A stretch of DNA of 6,252 bases, taken from Oscillospiraceae bacterium (GTDB lineage: Bacteria; Bacillota; Clostridia; Oscillospirales; Ruminococcaceae). Positions 5,621 through 6,252 of the stretch are shown piece after piece. Each line of letters opens with the position of its first letter. Within the stretch, counting starts at the first letter, position 1. The translations under genes were made by a program, and so were the position numbers. The notes below the pieces were generated by a model that made no database searches, had not been told where the DNA came from, and saw nothing but the letters and a program-made list of their open reading frames with translations. The stretch covers positions 683-6,934 of the forward strand of contig JAUNBN010000072.1 of assembly GCA_030527085.1 (NCBI GenBank), given 5' to 3'.

Positions 5621-6252
5621 GTGGCTAAGGATTTTTTTGATAAGAACGCTCTTGAAAATCTTGATACCCAGTTAGATGAAAACTCAAGCCCGGCCCTCGT
5701 TCAAGGCGATGACGGGGATTACGAGGAGGACGTTACGCTCAAATCCTCCCTCTTCGGCTTCAGCCGCAAGGCGGTACAGGATTATGTCTACGAGATAACG
5801 GAAAACTTCTCCCGGCGCGAGGAGGAGCTTTTAGGCGCGATAAACGACCTCACTCTGCGCAATTCCTCCCTCAAGACCCGCATAAACGAGCTTGAGCGAA
5901 GCGAGCAGAGCTCAAAGGAAGAGCTCAGGCAGGCGCAGGAGCTGCTGCGGCAAAAGGAGAGCGCAATAGGCGAAGCCAGCACCAAGCTCGGCGCGCAGGC
6001 TCAGAACACCGAGGCTCTGCGCTCGCGCGTTATCTCGCTTGAGAGCGGCATTTCTAAGGAAAAGGAGCTCAATGGGCAGCTCAGCAAAAATCTGAACGAG
6101 GCCGCTCAATACGTCAAAAATGTTCAGAGCGAGCTTGAAAGCCGAAAGCAGCAGCTGGAGGAGCTTCAAGACGAGCTCGACGAGGCAAAGAGCACGCGAG
6201 ACAGTTTAAAGAGCTCTCTTGAGGAGCTTGAAGCCAGGATTCTGGAGAAAGA
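5621..6252 (+). CDS. Coiled-coil protein with DivIVA-like N-terminus, 5' part only
   Basis: The reading frame opens at GTG 5621 and has no stop before the window ends, so 210 residues are visible and the length is unknown. Residues 1-38 are a polar, acidic segment (GDDGDYEED at 29-37). Residues 39-62 contain LKSSLFGFSRKAVQDYVYEI, which recalls the DivIVA/GpsB membrane-targeting motif (hydrophobic-x-GY/GF, then V and Y/F spaced along a helix). From about 64 onward the chain is almost continuous Glu/Lys/Arg/Gln/Leu with heptad-like leucines, a long coiled coil. There is no signal peptide or transmembrane segment, so it is probably cytoplasmic. It lies 39 nt after udp, behind a hairpin, and is likely transcribed with ftsZ. 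DivIVA-family proteins sit at septa or poles in Gram-positives, so a division role fits, but this is inference. It could instead be an unrelated filament-like coiled-coil protein. Certain as a gene, uncertain in function. Confidence 0.8.
   Translation, partial: MAKDFFDKNALENLDTQLDENSSPALVQGDDGDYEEDVTLKSSLFGFSRKAVQDYVYEITENFSRREEELLGAINDLTLRNSSLKTRINELERSEQSSKEELRQAQELLRQKESAIGEASTKLGAQAQNTEALRSRVISLESGISKEKELNGQLSKNLNEAAQYVKNVQSELESRKQQLEELQDELDEAKSTRDSLKSSLEELEARILEK

Noticed and set aside
5632..5638. T7 run early in the coiled-coil gene as a terminator tail or phase-variable tract
   Set aside because: It lies 23 nt beyond the hairpin, too far for an intrinsic terminator, and seven bases are short for slippage; it encodes Asp-Phe-Phe in a good frame.

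Overview
The window is a stretch of a bacterial division and cell-wall (dcw) cluster, with every gene on the + strand. It most likely comes from an anaerobic, Gram-positive-type member of the Clostridia (Firmicutes/Bacillota). The support for this is that MurG, FtsZ and uridine phosphorylase all carry Clostridia-like motif variants, the FtsQ homologue has the DivIB layout, and the last gene looks DivIVA-like. The genus cannot be told from the sequence. The DNA is GC-rich but uses the isoleucine codon ATA heavily (12 of 18 Ile codons in the uridine phosphorylase gene).

Positions 1-3555 hold the 3' end of mraY (lipid I synthase), then ftsW (septal glycan polymerase), murG (lipid II synthase) and ftsQ/divIB (divisome membrane protein). 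The spacing is tight: a 12-nt gap, a 4-nt GTGA overlap and a 30-nt gap, as expected for one transcript. The genes often found between these (murD, murC, murB, ftsA) are absent. Together the set makes the lipid-linked wall precursor, polymerises it at the septum and scaffolds the divisome.

Positions 3556-3652 are the only sizeable non-coding gap. It contains a very AT-rich island (42 of 47 bases A/T, 3566-3612) with a perfect 14-bp palindrome, a direct repeat and a plausible sigma-A-type promoter, followed by a short GC-rich leader and a Shine-Dalgarno sequence for ftsZ. This looks like a separate regulated promoter for the second half of the cluster.

Positions 3653-6252 hold ftsZ (tubulin-like division GTPase with an atypical C-terminal tail), udp (uridine phosphorylase, an unusual metabolic guest only 6 nt behind ftsZ) and, after a small hairpin around the udp stop codon, the 5' part of a long coiled-coil protein with a DivIVA-like N-terminal motif that runs off the window. 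The coiled-coil protein is the least understood gene here. With no ftsA in sight and an altered FtsZ tail, it is a reasonable candidate for a division-associated partner, but that is inference.

I found no RNA genes, mobile elements, CRISPR arrays or attachment sites.
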